A program made the translations under genes and the position numbers. The notes under the pieces are model-generated. The model worked only from the letters and a program-made list of their open reading frames with translations, did no database searches and had not been told where the DNA came from. Positions 10,578-21,595 of a stretch of 64,000 nucleotides of DNA are shown piece by piece. Within the stretch, counting starts at the first letter, position 1. Every line of letters starts with the position of its first letter. Origin of the DNA: Prosopocoilus inquinatus (taxonomy: Eukaryota; Arthropoda; Insecta; Coleoptera; Lucanidae); contig CM069876.1 in assembly GCA_036172665.1 (NCBI GenBank), forward strand, positions 41,075,001-41,139,000. The letters run 5' to 3'.

Positions 10578-11653
10578 TTGATGACTCGAAGTATATCAAT
10601 ATTTTTGAGATTGTAACTTTGATCTACTTTCACTTCATTGCCCATTTTTTACGTTAAGTGTTCTCGTTCTCTTAGTAGTAGACACATACGTAATAATCAT
10701 CGATGACAAATAAGGATCTAGATTTTGAAGGGTGAAGACTATCGTAAAGAAATGATGATGGTCCTCTTAACTTATTTAAAACTCAAGCAATAAAGCCGAA
10801 ATTAATTAGATATACGAAATCCCTGAACTTACGTGCAAGGAGTTGAACCACCTCAAAGTTTCCCGCGAAGACGAAGGCTTTTACAAGAACCTTATCACTC
10901 GGAATTAATCAACCTCATAGCGTGCGGGTAATTCCCTACTAAAATCTCGCCCAACCCACCACATCCACGTGTGGGTGCCCCCTTAATAACCAGTAAGCTT
11001 CTTAGCCTTGGCCTTAGGCCGTCGCTTTATTCTTTGTGTTCTTCCAGAGATACGTTTCGACCGAGCGATTCCTTTCTTTGACGTTTGCGATCGGAGCTTA
11101 TAATAATGCCACGTATAATGGGGAGTGAAAAAAGAATCGGTCACAAAGACCTGAATGCGGTAGATACGGCGAATACGAAATGGGTTGGCGGCTTGCTGCT
11201 CGTCGGAATGGGAACGTGAGCGGAAAGAAAGGTGTTTTATGCCAGGATCTTGGTTTGAGGATCGACGCCCCAGGCGCGAATAAATTTCTCTTTGGCGACG
11301 GGGAAATTTCGAATTAAGCGCAATTACCGGAATTTTTCAGATACATTTGCCTTCGGAAAGTAAATAACCACGGAGTTATTTAATATGCTGAATACAATGC
11401 AAAATCGTAATAGGGTTACGCACAACGGTTTTCAGTTTTAATGATTGTTTTAATGAGTTTCATGTGCGTGGAATATTAATTATTATACGCTGATGATATT
11501 ACAGGACCCGCCTCTATTAAACCATATAGAAATTAATAATGAGATTTACTATTTTGTACACATAGTAGTTATGGTGATTACTCCTATTTGAAGATTAAGG
11601 TATGGTCCTAAAATTTTCGGAAAGTTTTCGAAAATTGTTCGCAGTTGTATCAA
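10578..11653. other. Non-coding stretch, nothing recognised
   Basis: Part of this stretch (about 10900-11300) is less AT-rich than its surroundings, which may mark conserved non-coding DNA. No exon with a recognisable product is seen. Confidence 0.3.
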
Positions 11654-12590
11654 ATGTCGTTTAATCAGATTGTCGCCGAAATTAAAATGCCGCAAAGTGG
11701 TCACAAATCACATCTGGTTCAACAAAATGTCTTATAAACCAGATATTCGTAAGAGAATTTACAATCTGGTTGGACGAATGCCCAAGCGTGTTTCTGTTGC
11801 CAATTATCGAGAACAAAATGTTTCCCCATCGACAATTTATCAGAGCATTAATTTGCCCAAAAGTGGTCGACCAAGAATTCTGAGTCACATGAGGGAATAA
11901 AGATTGATTGAAACCGTTAAAGACAGAGTTGGAGGTTCACAGCGAAAAATAACTTGTAGAAGCGGCATTTCAAAGACCACTGTTTTTCGAACAGAAAAAG
12001 AAGAAGATAAAAAGCACTAAAATATTGCGGAATTTCTAGATGTTGTCGTGGATTAAGGCGCATCCATTTTATAAATAAACTAATTGTGATGGATGATGAG
12101 AAATATTTCACATTGTTTCATGCATAGATGTGAGAAAACGACGGTTTTTATGCTGACAACACTCCAGACAATGTCATGTTCAAAGGTAAATCCAAATTTT
12201 GGTTTGGTGTGAGATTTTTGAAACCGGACTTATCTGGGTTGTGTTCGAGGAGAAGCTTTAACTACAGAACTTTATATTCCAAAGATGCCTCTCTAAACTG
12301 CTTCACTTTTTAAATACACATTATGGTAATGACGATATCGTATTTTGGCCTGATCTCGCTTTGTGCCATTATGCTGCTAGAGTAACTAGAAACTGGTACA
12401 ACGCACACAACTTAATTTTATTCCTAAATTAGACAGTCCTCTCAATGTACCTCAGGCTCGGGCAATAGAGCAATTGTGGTCAATATTGACTAGAGAAGTT
12501 TACGATAATGGTTGGGAAGCTACAAGTTTGTTTGTTATCTATAATTAAACAAGCAATAACACGAGTTTGTTTAAAAGCAAATTCACGACC
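11654..12590 (+). pseudogene. Tc1/mariner-superfamily transposase, dead copy
   Basis: A cut-and-paste transposase that would bind its element's inverted ends and move it by DDE/D chemistry. The N-terminal helix-turn-helix is readable from about 11730 (MSYKPDIRKRIYNLVGR, then YREQNVSPSTIY and SGRPRIL). The catalytic region follows: VMDDEKYF near 12090 with the first acidic residue, NDGFYADNTPDNV, FWPDLALCHYAA near 12345 with the second, and ARAIEQLWSIL near 12455 with the third. Stops interrupt the frame after the HTH (about 11899) and before the catalytic core. At least one frameshift separates the FWPD and IEQLW segments near 12410-12425. Terminal inverted repeats were not identified. It is an inactive fossil. 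Confidence 0.85.
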
Positions 12591-12649
12591 GTTTCATTTG
12601 GCCCTACTAGAAATTCGCGTAGTTGCTCCGACGAAGGAGAAAATTACAT

Positions 12650-12720
12650 ATTACTATTACTCTTACTATTACTGTTACTGTTACTGTTACTGGTTACTGG
12701 TTGCAGGTTACTGGTTACTT
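12650..12720. repeat. Microsatellite, TTACTG/TTACTA-like
   Basis: Irregular hexamer-like array (TTACTATTAC, then TTACTG repeats, then TGGTTACTGG) just 3' of the transposase relic and 5' of a large inverted repeat. Confidence 0.85.
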
Positions 12721-12728
12721 AAATTTCT

Positions 12729-12802
12729 AGGAAAAGGCGGATCGGGACGCTTCCGTATAAGGGGGGAACCTTATACGGAAGCGTCCCGATCCGCCTTTTC
12801 CT
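12729..12802. repeat. Perfect 34-bp inverted repeat, 6-nt loop
   Basis: The arm AGGAAAAGGCGGATCGGGAC and its continuation to 12762 is the exact reverse complement of 12769-12802, with GGGGAA as the loop. No mismatch occurs in 34 bp, and the arms are more GC-rich than the neighbourhood. It could be a young foldback insertion, terminal repeats of an element joined head to head, or a foldback artefact of sequencing. Confidence 0.9.
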
Positions 12803-13206
12803 TGAATGCATCCGCTGGTAGCTGGCTCCACACTGCTGGAATCAATCCCCTCTTATTCTTGACCCACTACCCCACATGATGGAAACAACTGCAAACCGGG
12901 ATACGCCAACCGTCCGAAGTCGTCCTGACCAACACGCACACATACCAACTCAAAAAGAAACAATACCTTCTCAAGAAAGATCCACTCAAGAAAGAACCCT
13001 TTGAGACTGTGGAAACACCACAACGCTGCCGGTTCTCTGCCTTCTTCCATTCGCCCTTGCTCAATAAATTCGCTAGACCGGCAAACCCTAAAGGAAAATA
13101 CTCGGATACCCACACTGATAAAAATCTGGAGTTAATTCTAACACTTTTTGGACGCCAGGGAACATTTTTTCGATGTTCCCTCGCGTCCATCCGTTTGCGG
13201 AGTTAA
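12803..13206. other. Unidentified, relatively GC-rich segment
   Basis: This 400-bp block is clearly richer in G+C than its flanks. It is bounded on the left by the perfect inverted repeat and on the right by a second hairpin (13150-13165 with 13173-13188, 16-bp arms with one mismatch). It holds overlapping open frames on both strands (107 codons on minus at 12867-13190, 65 codons on plus at 13009-13206), none matching a family known to me. It may be a fragment of an unknown mobile element. Confidence 0.45.
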
Positions 13207-13905
13207 AAAAGACGGAGTTAGGATGTTCACCATGTAAAAATAGGTGTAGAGTTTATTCTTATTGGAGTAAACACTCACTTTTAGATACAATTTAGTCAGA
13301 AGAACACAACAATAACGCCAAATTAGATAAGGATATACAATTTTTCAGGCAAAACTTTATCCACATTTAACACCGATTACGCAGATTACAATTAATCCCA
13401 AAAAATTTTATGTGTGCACCTTCCATCCTCTTATTCATCAGTAAACGTATTTCCCCATTACTTAATTGATGTTATCTCCAGTAATTCTCAAGGGAATGGC
13501 TTGCACCCAAATCTCACTATCTCACCACCGTAATTAATCACCACCACGTCTCATTTTTCAAAAAAGAAAAAAAAATCAAATCCATAAATCGATCGTGGTG
13601 TGTTGTCCAGAGGATGATGGAATAAGTTGGAAGAAAACTGAGGACAATTGAAGGTGATTGTCCGCTATCAATAATTTGAATATTCGGTGTTGTTGTTAAC
13701 TGTTATAACATTTAGTTTTTAAAGTAAAACACTTTTGAAAAGTTATCTGTATCTGAAGGTTTTCCGAAAAAAAACTTTAGGACTATGCGTTATATAAAAC
13801 TTTTGTGAAAAGAATGGGAATAGTACTGGCGACTCTCGAGATCGCCTAAATGTTGAATCATGTAAAAGATGGGAATACCACCCGCCACCCTTGGATTCGC
13901 CTGGA
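13207..13905. other. Non-coding stretch, nothing recognised
   Basis: No gene, structural RNA or repeat family recognised. Confidence 0.3.
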
Positions 13906-13910
13906 GAGGA

Positions 13911-14317
13911 TATTCGATTTTCATGTCCAAGATGGCGGCTCAATGATCGAAATTGTTCTTGTCGACACTTTCTAATCTAAATCTATTGTTCGGTAATGTA
14001 ATCTATCCACCTCCATCCGACAGTGTCGCAGATCAAGTGAAAGGTCTTGAAGGGAACTCGCGGTGATAGGTCTCGGAGAGAGGAGATGGGAAATCGCGAT
14101 GAAAGGTCTCGGCAAGAGGAGATGGGAAGTCGTAATGAAAGGTCTCGGCAAGAGGAGATGGGAAATCTTAGTGAATGGTCTTGGTTAAAGGAGGTGGGAA
14201 ATTGTGTCTATTCGAGTTTCAGATCCACGATGGCGACTCAACGATCGAAATTGATCGTGTCGACACTTTAAATCCAAATCTATTCTCCGATAGGTGTATC
14301 TATCCATCTTCATTCCG
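13911..14317. repeat. ~107-bp direct repeats flanking a minisatellite
   Basis: TATTCGATTTTCATGTCCAA...ATGGCGGCTCAATGATCGAAATT...GTCGACACTTT...CTATCCACCTCCATCCG at 13911-14019 recurs at 14209-14317 as TTCGAGTTTCAGATCCACGA...GTCGACACTTT...CTATCCATCTTCATTCCG. The 36-bp minisatellite lies between the two copies, so the whole block looks like an old duplication with expansion inside. Confidence 0.75.
14069..14212. repeat. 36-bp minisatellite, four copies
   Basis: GGTCTCGGCAAGAGGAGATG begins units at 14069, 14105, 14141 and 14177, spaced exactly 36 bp; the last copy is more diverged. Because 36 is divisible by three, the array stays open and would encode a 12-residue repeat (RSRQEEMGNRDE-like). 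No gene context supports translation. Confidence 0.85.
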
Positions 14318-15903
14318 CCGCTTGTTTGTTACTTGACGATTATATGATTGGTGTGATTATTGTTTACGCAAACATAACGCATGCGTGGTTTGAAAATATT
14401 ATCAGAATAACTGGTGGTCTTCCTCTCACAGATTTCTTTATCTCTGAGTAAGTAACCACATATTTCGAGAATAAAATGTCATGTGCCAATATATTTTTTT
14501 TTCTATTATGTCGAAATCTACGAAACGATTAAATACAGATAGGATCAACTAATCACACTCGACGACAGATGTGCGGGGCATCCCTCACTGGGCTAGGGGA
14601 AATAGAAATATTCCAGATCAATACCTGTCAGCTGCAGGATACGACCGACGATATCTTACCGTCCGCGTCCCCATGAAAGATCCTGCCGAGGGAAAGGGAA
14701 ATTGGGGGAAAACTGCAGCGACGTGGGATTGGAAAAGTTTACGCACAAAGGTTCATTGTTCTAGTTGCACGGTGCGATATTGCGTACAATAACGTTTTCA
14801 GGTTGACGTGTCCTGGATAATGCTGCATGGGTTAGACGGCACTTTCAGTTTCGTTCGTTTTCAGTTCGCTGATTCACGCGCTCGGTCAACGACTTTAATG
14901 TTCTATTTATTGTCGGGCTCGGAGACTAAAGTGAACAGATAATAATCGGTTGGTTTATCATCAAAAATATTTAACCGAATAAAAAAGAGATACAGCTTTC
15001 AGCCAAATTAGTTTACATTCATTCATGTTCGCGCCGCGCCGTTCAAATGTAAACAATTTTCCGCACCACGCCGACGGATTTATTGTCTACGGTTACACCA
15101 TCCAGCTCATGTCGCTTTTATATTTAACGAGATTTTTTTTATGCAAAAAAAGTATTTTAAAATATAATATGCTAATATGAAATCCATGTCGCGAAAATCT
15201 ATACAAATTAATTAGCATACGCGTTGCGCCATGCGGCATTAAATGGAAAATGTGTGTTTTCTCATCAAACACGAGCGCGCGTTATGCCCTCGACGCTATT
15301 TTCCTCTTTTTTGTGCAATCGATTTACACGTTTCATATTACCGTGATTTACTTGCTACACCTGTTGTACAAACGACAAAACAATTTTTATGAAAAAAAAA
15401 AAAGAATCCAATGTTTCGGTTATTTAATCTTAAATTAAATTCTTTCTTAACCACCGCACCGCACCGTCAGCCGCATAAAGGAAAGTTTTAATTGTTACTC
15501 TTTGTTCGATTAGATTACATTGGGTTACAACTGCGATAAATTCCGTCTGTCAAAGAATTTCCCCCGGAATTTCTATTATTGGCATTCTTACGGTAAACTT
15601 GTGAAATGACGGGGCCGCCCCATTTCCTTTGATAATTTCCAGATGAGATTCAGGTGGGTTTTAATTTAAATTCTTCAATTTCCCCGATAGGTCTCTTGCT
15701 GTCTGAAAACTTCTGCAAGGCGGCGAATCTGCCTCCCACTTTATTTATTCGCATGATGGACATAAGTATACCAAATTAAAACTGTAAGACTCCTGGATCA
15801 TTCATCTCAATGACCTCTTACTTCGTCGATAAATGATGTTTCTGTCTTTCGTTCTCATTGGCAAAATAATTTGAGTATTTATTTTCATTAATTAATAAAT
15901 TAA
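14318..15903. other. Non-coding stretch, nothing recognised
   Basis: No recognisable exon, RNA gene or repeat. AT-rich with several oligo-T and oligo-A tracts. Confidence 0.3.
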
Positions 15904-16148
15904 AACGCCTGAACGGTCCAGGTGGTAAGGGGACTGGCCTTGCAATCGTAAAGTTTGGGTTTGAACCGCGCTCGAGATATTTCACGGGGGTGCTCGGTAT
16001 CAACTTCAGATACCCTTCAGTGTTGGATTCGACACTGCTTCCCCTTCAACGGCGAGAAGGTTTGGAAGTAACAAAGCTGTGAAAACTTTATACTCTCGCT
16101 CCTGAGGTCCTGACAAAACTATTAAGGCAAGCTCCACAGATAAAAAAA
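15904..16148 (+). mobile_element. tRNA-derived SINE, full-length copy
   Basis: The 5' head carries a pol III promoter of tRNA type. An A box lies within CGGTCCAGGTGGTAAGG at about 15914 and a B box GGTTTGAACCG at 15958-15968, spaced as in a tRNA. A tRNA-unrelated body follows (ATTTCACGGGGGTGCTCGG, CCCTTCAGTGTTGGATTCG, CCCCTTCAACGGCGAGAAGG, GGTCCTGACAAAAC). The 3' end is CACAGATAAAAAAAA. A second copy with the same head and tail lies at 46939-47112 on minus and a body-only copy at 3790-3976. No protein is encoded; such elements move with the machinery of a partner LINE. No clear target-site duplication was seen. Confidence 0.85.
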
Positions 16149-16929
16149 ATCCTTTTGGGATATTCCTGTCATCATATTTTTCCTTCTCGTTTCTTAAGAA
16201 AGTGATTTCCTCTTTGTTTTGTTTCTCTTCTCTAATTCTCCCGAGGAATCCTATTTCTAAGCCTCACTTTTTTATTTTTGTTTAATTCTGTTTTCATTTC
16301 TGTACCCGAGAGAATGGACAGCTTTTGTTTAGTAAAATCTTATTTTATTTTTTTAAATATTCAAACGTTTTACTATTTAGACATTGTGATTCTGGCAACT
16401 AATTCGGTCTCCAATTTCACTAATCTCTCGGATGTATGTTTTCACTGCGGCCTTGAGAATATGTAATTCTTGCATTTCCTAGAAAAAAAATTAGATTTTC
16501 GTCGATGGTTTCACTTTTGATTTGGTCCTCTGAGGATTACACTCTGAAGAATTCTTTCAGTGTGAATGATCTTTGTTTTGTTAAAATCTATTTTCCACTT
16601 CCAAACAGAAAGGTAATTCAGACAGACATTGTTTGTTTTTTCCAGCATCTACAATTCTTAATTCCTCTTTTCTCCAAACTACTTCTTCCCTCTGGCACCC
16701 AAAATTTGGGCGTTTGTTTCGTTCATTCTTGGTTTGTGCATTTTTCGTCGTGTTTCGTCAAGCTCTGCAAGATCTACAATTTTATGTTTTTGACTACCCT
16801 TATTTCTTGCACAAAATTTGATTTAGTTTTTACTAGGAGTGTAATATATGCAGCAAGACATTTTTGAGTTTTCGAGATAAAACAGTCAGTTCGGTTGATA
16901 CATTCTAATTATTGATACAGTTTACTACA
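16149..16929. other. Non-coding, T-rich stretch
   Basis: T-rich spacer. Open frames of 120 and 62 codons near 16505-16867 are overlapping frames of low-complexity sequence and resemble no known family. Confidence 0.3.
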
Positions 16930-18190
16930 CTGCAATTAAATCTTTTAGGAAAATAGGATTGTCTAATTAATTAGTCGACCCAAGTAAAACTGTTCAAAAA
17001 AGGAAAAGAATAAATAAGAAATTTTTTAATCTTGATCCGAAAAAGAATAAAAGTAAAGAAACTAAAAATAAAAATATGAGTGCTAAACAATTAAGTTCAG
17101 AATTACTTTCAAGGTCAACCCAACTCAACCGCATTCGATTCAGGCAAGTAAAAATTAAAGAAAAACGTAAAAGACGAGTAATAAAAATTAAGTCCGATCA
17201 ATCTGGAGGTTAGCTTGATGAATTTCTATTAGTCCTAATTCACCTCAAGTCCAACTCAAACCAAGCAAAAATTAAAATAGAAAAAAAAAACGAAAACTAA
17301 AATAATGTAAAAATAAAAAATCAATTAGAATTTGTTGAGTCTTGATCATCCCTTGCTTAATCCAGGGAAAAGAATTCAAAACTAAATCTAAAAATAAGAA
17401 ATCGATTAAAATTAACCTCCCCGCCAATCTCAAGGTCAACCCGGGCGAACTTAACCCAAGACATTAAAAAGAAAAAGAATAACGCAAAAAATGTTATTAT
17501 TAAGCTCAACTAATCTTCAAGATCAACTCAACCGAACTTAACTTTATCAACCCAAGCAAATATTAAATAAAACTAAAAGAATACTAAAATTAGAACTGGA
17601 ATATTAAAATTAAATATTTAATTCAAGGTTAACCCAAATCAACTGAACTCAACGTCTTAAATCCAACATATCTGAGGGTCGGAACGAGAAGATTCAATAA
17701 AATTAAGTCTAACCACCTTAAGGTCAAGGAAACCTGAGCAAAAAAGTTAAAACGTTAAAAACTGAAAACTCAAGTTAAATCTCAATCAATCTCAATCCAA
17801 ACCAATTAAACTCACATAAAAATTTAAAATTAGAAAGAAATAAAAACAAAGAAAACAAAAAAAAATAAAACTGAGCAATAAAGTTCAAATTAAATTTCTA
17901 TGTTCTATGAATTGAACTGTGACCTAATTCTTTCCAACCTCCAAAAAAAAATTGAAGGTCAGTCCAACCCAACTTAACCTGTCTCCATTCAAACGAAGTA
18001 AGAAATAAAATGTAATGAAAGTAAAAAAATTGAAGATCAACCGAACCCGCTTAAACTTAACTGTTCAACCAAAGAAAAAAAATAAGAACATTAAAAGAGT
18101 TCAAATTAAACTCAAACAATCCCAAGGTCAACCGAACCTAACTAAACTCCTCGATTCAAGTCTATTTGTTGTTCCTACGCAATGGAATTC
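16930..18190. repeat. A-rich degenerate repeat with AAGGTCAACCCAACTCAACC motif
   Basis: Motifs such as CAAGGTCAACCCAACTCAAC and TCAAGATCAACTCAACCGAA recur every 100-250 bp among A-rich spacers (about 17111, 17431, 17519, 17627, 17957, 18121). Their reverse complement is the core of the T-rich array at 34250-35430, and a short patch of the same orientation lies at about 56635-56790. The family is interspersed, degenerate and non-coding. Confidence 0.65.
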
Positions 18191-20732
18191 TGAAGCGTAA
18201 CTCAAGGCATTTATGTCTTCGATAGTAGGATTTTCGCTAAAGAAAACAGGGAAAGATCATGGCGGGGTAAAGAAAAAGAAGTAGAAGAAGAAGAAGCAGA
18301 TTCCTCTATTAAAACAAGAAATCAAGTATGAACATGGATCACCAACATCATCAACATTTAATTACCTTTTGTTCAAACACAAACGGGTTATCCGCTTGGT
18401 ATAATTTGCTTTCAGCAAATCGAACATCACTCAAGAATTTACACGTAACAGTTCCGATTGGATTCATTTTAAGCTAAAAGTGAAGAATTTAGATAAAATG
18501 TCTGATTGCGTCTGTCTCAAATACAAGAATACACGTTGCTATAACGTAATATGCTTTTAACTTAAAAGGAAGTTAAAAGATTGGGTCTTAAGATTAAGAA
18601 TAGAAAATTCGTTGTCTTTTCAATTTGGAATCTTGTGACTCGGATGATCTTAAGAACTTATACAGTTCTGCAAAATCGGGTTTTCTTACCATTAAAAAGA
18701 ATGGTCCTGCTTCTGTTTTGGCTTTCGTAATTGCGAACCATCGAGACTAATTTATTCAAATCTCTCGACTTTACTGCAGTAACAGACAGTCAATCAATAA
18801 ACAGAAGAAAGTTGGTGTAAAAAAGTTAAGGTTGTTTTTTTATTCAGTTTCAGGCGGTGAATGGAACGTTTTGTATTTTTTGTGTTGGATTGATATTGAA
18901 ATAATTTCCAGCAGAAACCCATCAAAATTATTTTTAAAGAGTCCCTCTCTCATTCGCGGTTCTTTGCGTTTCACGAAAAAAAAAAAACAATATTTCGAGA
19001 GGAATAAAAGATGAATTTTCCAACTTCAAGCCGGCCCCGGCATTCTCTTTCACGAACTTTCCGTTTAAATCTCGAAGTTCGAATTTTAAAGTTGGAAGGA
19101 AGGCGCTCCTCCCCATTCTCCTCGGCCGTCATCTGCTCAAATGTCGAAAGGCCGAAAAGTTTCAGAAGTTAATAAATACGTGCACCGACTGAAGAAGAAG
19201 TGTGTCCACTTCTTTGTTAACTAAAACCGCTAATATTTATTTTTTCTCCGTCGAACGTAACACTCGCCTTCATCAATTACGTTCGCTGGCTCAGAATTAC
19301 TGTACTTAATGGTGCTTATTAGCTTTATTATGTCATTAGTGGATTATTCAAAGAATGAAGAATGAGTGTTTCCATCAACAGGAAATGGTATAATAATTAC
19401 ATTTTTCTTTGTTTATATGTATAGAGAAAAAGCAATTGCTGCGCAGTTTTAACTGACTTTGACCTTCATGAGCGGGGTTTGGTCCTTCGAGCCATTGTTG
19501 ATGATAAGACAGTAACGACTCAATCAATTAGGGCGCGCTAATTCTAGTCGCCTCGTTCATTCAATGAACAGAACGTATTGGAATAATTCGATTCGAAAGG
19601 GGCTTTGTGTTTAGATGTCGGCTAATTATGCAAACCGCTGCATCATTATTACTTCAATTGCGACAAGACAATTAACGTGGAATGAAGAAAACAAACCGAT
19701 GGAGTATTTATTTATGATGAGTAACGGCGGAACGTCACCATTTTATTGCACGTTATTATCACAACACGATAATCATAAATTTTGTGAAACTCACTTTTCC
19801 ATAAACATGCGTCGATAGTAGACTTGTTATGGTCACCTCACGAATTCACGTTATATCATGCATTGTCACGTGTGTCATCATGCGCTATTTTGGCGTGATA
19901 TCGTGTGAATTCACGTGATGTGAAAGTTTCTTGTAATTTACATTCTAATTTCGCCTTTTAAATGAATTACGGGAACTTCTGTATTCACTCATTCAATTTT
20001 CAATAGTAAACAAGATTACTTTGCTTAATTTAATTCGACTGTGCGAGGTATGATACACGTTGAAAATACCAGCTCTCTTGATATTCTATGTATTTAGCTC
20101 TGGGGAGATACTTCGACGTGTCGTGTAATTTACTTGAAGCTCTCAGTGCAATTAGTTAGAAAAGCCATAATATCTCTGCATTACCTTATGTTTCTTAATA
20201 AACTTGATGTGTTTCGTGGTGGTGGCTTTTAAAAAACCTAACAGTTCGTTGAAATCGGAAGCCGCAAACAAAGTTATTTTTTCTTGCCCTCACTGTATCC
20301 CGGTGAAGCTTTCTCCTTCAAAATATTTAACGCAACGTCGCGTCGGCTCGTGAGCGTTGCATTTTATTTATTTATTTTTTGCGCATCTTCCTTGTTTGGG
20401 GTTCTTGTCCTTTTACAGGCGGCGCAAACTTTATACTAAGCAAACAGCTTTCAAGACGAAGACGAGCATAAATATCCCGCGGTGTTTATGTTTCTTCCCG
20501 AATAGAATAACAATGAATAATTCAAGAAATTTTCTGCAAGTGACAGAAATAAATTACCATTCATTTTTAACGATACGTACCGTGGAGCGCGTGAGACAAA
20601 CCGTATTTTTCTAAGAGCGATTGTTCTTGCGTGCAAGAACATGCCGCGTTTGAACAAATCGAAACGAATGATTCGAACTCGAGCTTGAACTCTTTGGAAT
20701 TCCTTCGAAATCAATCATTTTATGAAATGGAA
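18191..20732. other. Non-coding stretch with a small foldback
   Basis: No gene recognised. At 19831-19923 an imperfect inverted repeat is seen (TCACCTCACGAATTCACG ... TGTGAATTCACGTGATGTGA, with GATATCA-like centres), about 93 bp in all, resembling a small MITE. Confidence 0.4.
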
Positions 20733-20868
20733 CTGAAATGATTTCAGAAACAAAATAGTGGTAGAACTGAAATGATTTCTGAAACAAAATCGAAATGAAA
20801 CTGAAATGATTTCAGAAACAAAATAGAATGGAGCTGAAATGATTTCAGAAACAAAATAGAAATTGAAC
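20733..20868. repeat. 34-bp tandem array with palindromic core, four copies
   Basis: CTGAAATGATTTCAG begins units at 20733, 20767, 20801 and 20834 (spacing 34, 34, 33), each followed by AAACAAAAT. The 15-bp core is itself a palindrome around a central G (one copy has CTGAAATGATTTCTG). The array ends about 115 bp before an LTR-like sequence. Confidence 0.85.
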
Positions 20869-20983
20869 TTCAAATTGGAGTACTTTGGAAGCCAACCAAA
20901 AGTACGGTTTACAAGGTCAAGTAAAATATTTAAGAGACGACTTTTTTGCATCAAAAATATAGATGTAGATCGCCCTCCTTATT

Positions 20984-21595
20984 AGGGGGGAATGTAGTAT
21001 ACGTCGACGTATAGCAAAAAGGGGATGAAGTCATCAAGTGGCATCAGTCACTTCTTGACATGACAGCCATCAATTGCAGCACCGTCACAAAGCAATAAAA
21101 ATCCACGTTTTTAGGCAATTCATATATTCCAACGATCGTCGCGCCCAAATAAATTGATACCACTCAGGTATTTGAATACACCGCAGGGGAATCAATTTAG
21201 TTGAACGCGACTATACAACTACCAGTACCAGTTAGCTCCTGCTTTGTTTTAATTTTTACTTAATTTAACTAACCAAGTAATTTTTTCAATTAAACAGCAA
21301 GTATAAAGCAATTTCATTGCAGCAGCACGTTGTAAAGAAGTTATTTAAATTCCGTCCAGTAATGACCAAGATTAAAAAAGAAACGTGGTGGTATCCACCG
21401 GTAAATGAAGTTGTTATAAAATGCAGTGCTAGTGTTGAAAATAGTGATGGACGAGAATGGCCTGTTGTACATAATAGAATAAATTAAAATCTATTTGGTG
21501 ATGTCATCTGGTTATGGCTTCTAGTTCGAGTCGTATCAGGGACGATTGCCTGAGGGGATCAAGACGTCGCCCCCACAGTTGGCACTGCTCCATCG
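20984..21595 (+). mobile_element. LTR retrotransposon relic: tract, LTR and binding-site-like end
   Basis: A purine tract AGGGGGGAA (20984-20992) directly precedes TGT at 20993. A candidate 585-bp LTR runs to ACA at 21577 and is followed by TTGGCACTGCTCC, placed where a primer-binding site would be. The LTR starts with a perfect 16-bp palindrome (TATACGTCGACGTATA, 20998-21013) and contains AATAAA-type signals. A tract on one side and a binding-site-like sequence on the other would suit a tandem or recombined element. No gag or pol is readable. The assignment rests on landmarks, not on a match to a named family. Confidence 0.5.

Noticed and set aside
10990..11045. Basic peptide like a histone H1 or ribosomal tail on minus
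   Set aside because: Only about 11 codons are suggestive; stops flank them and no splice sites fit.
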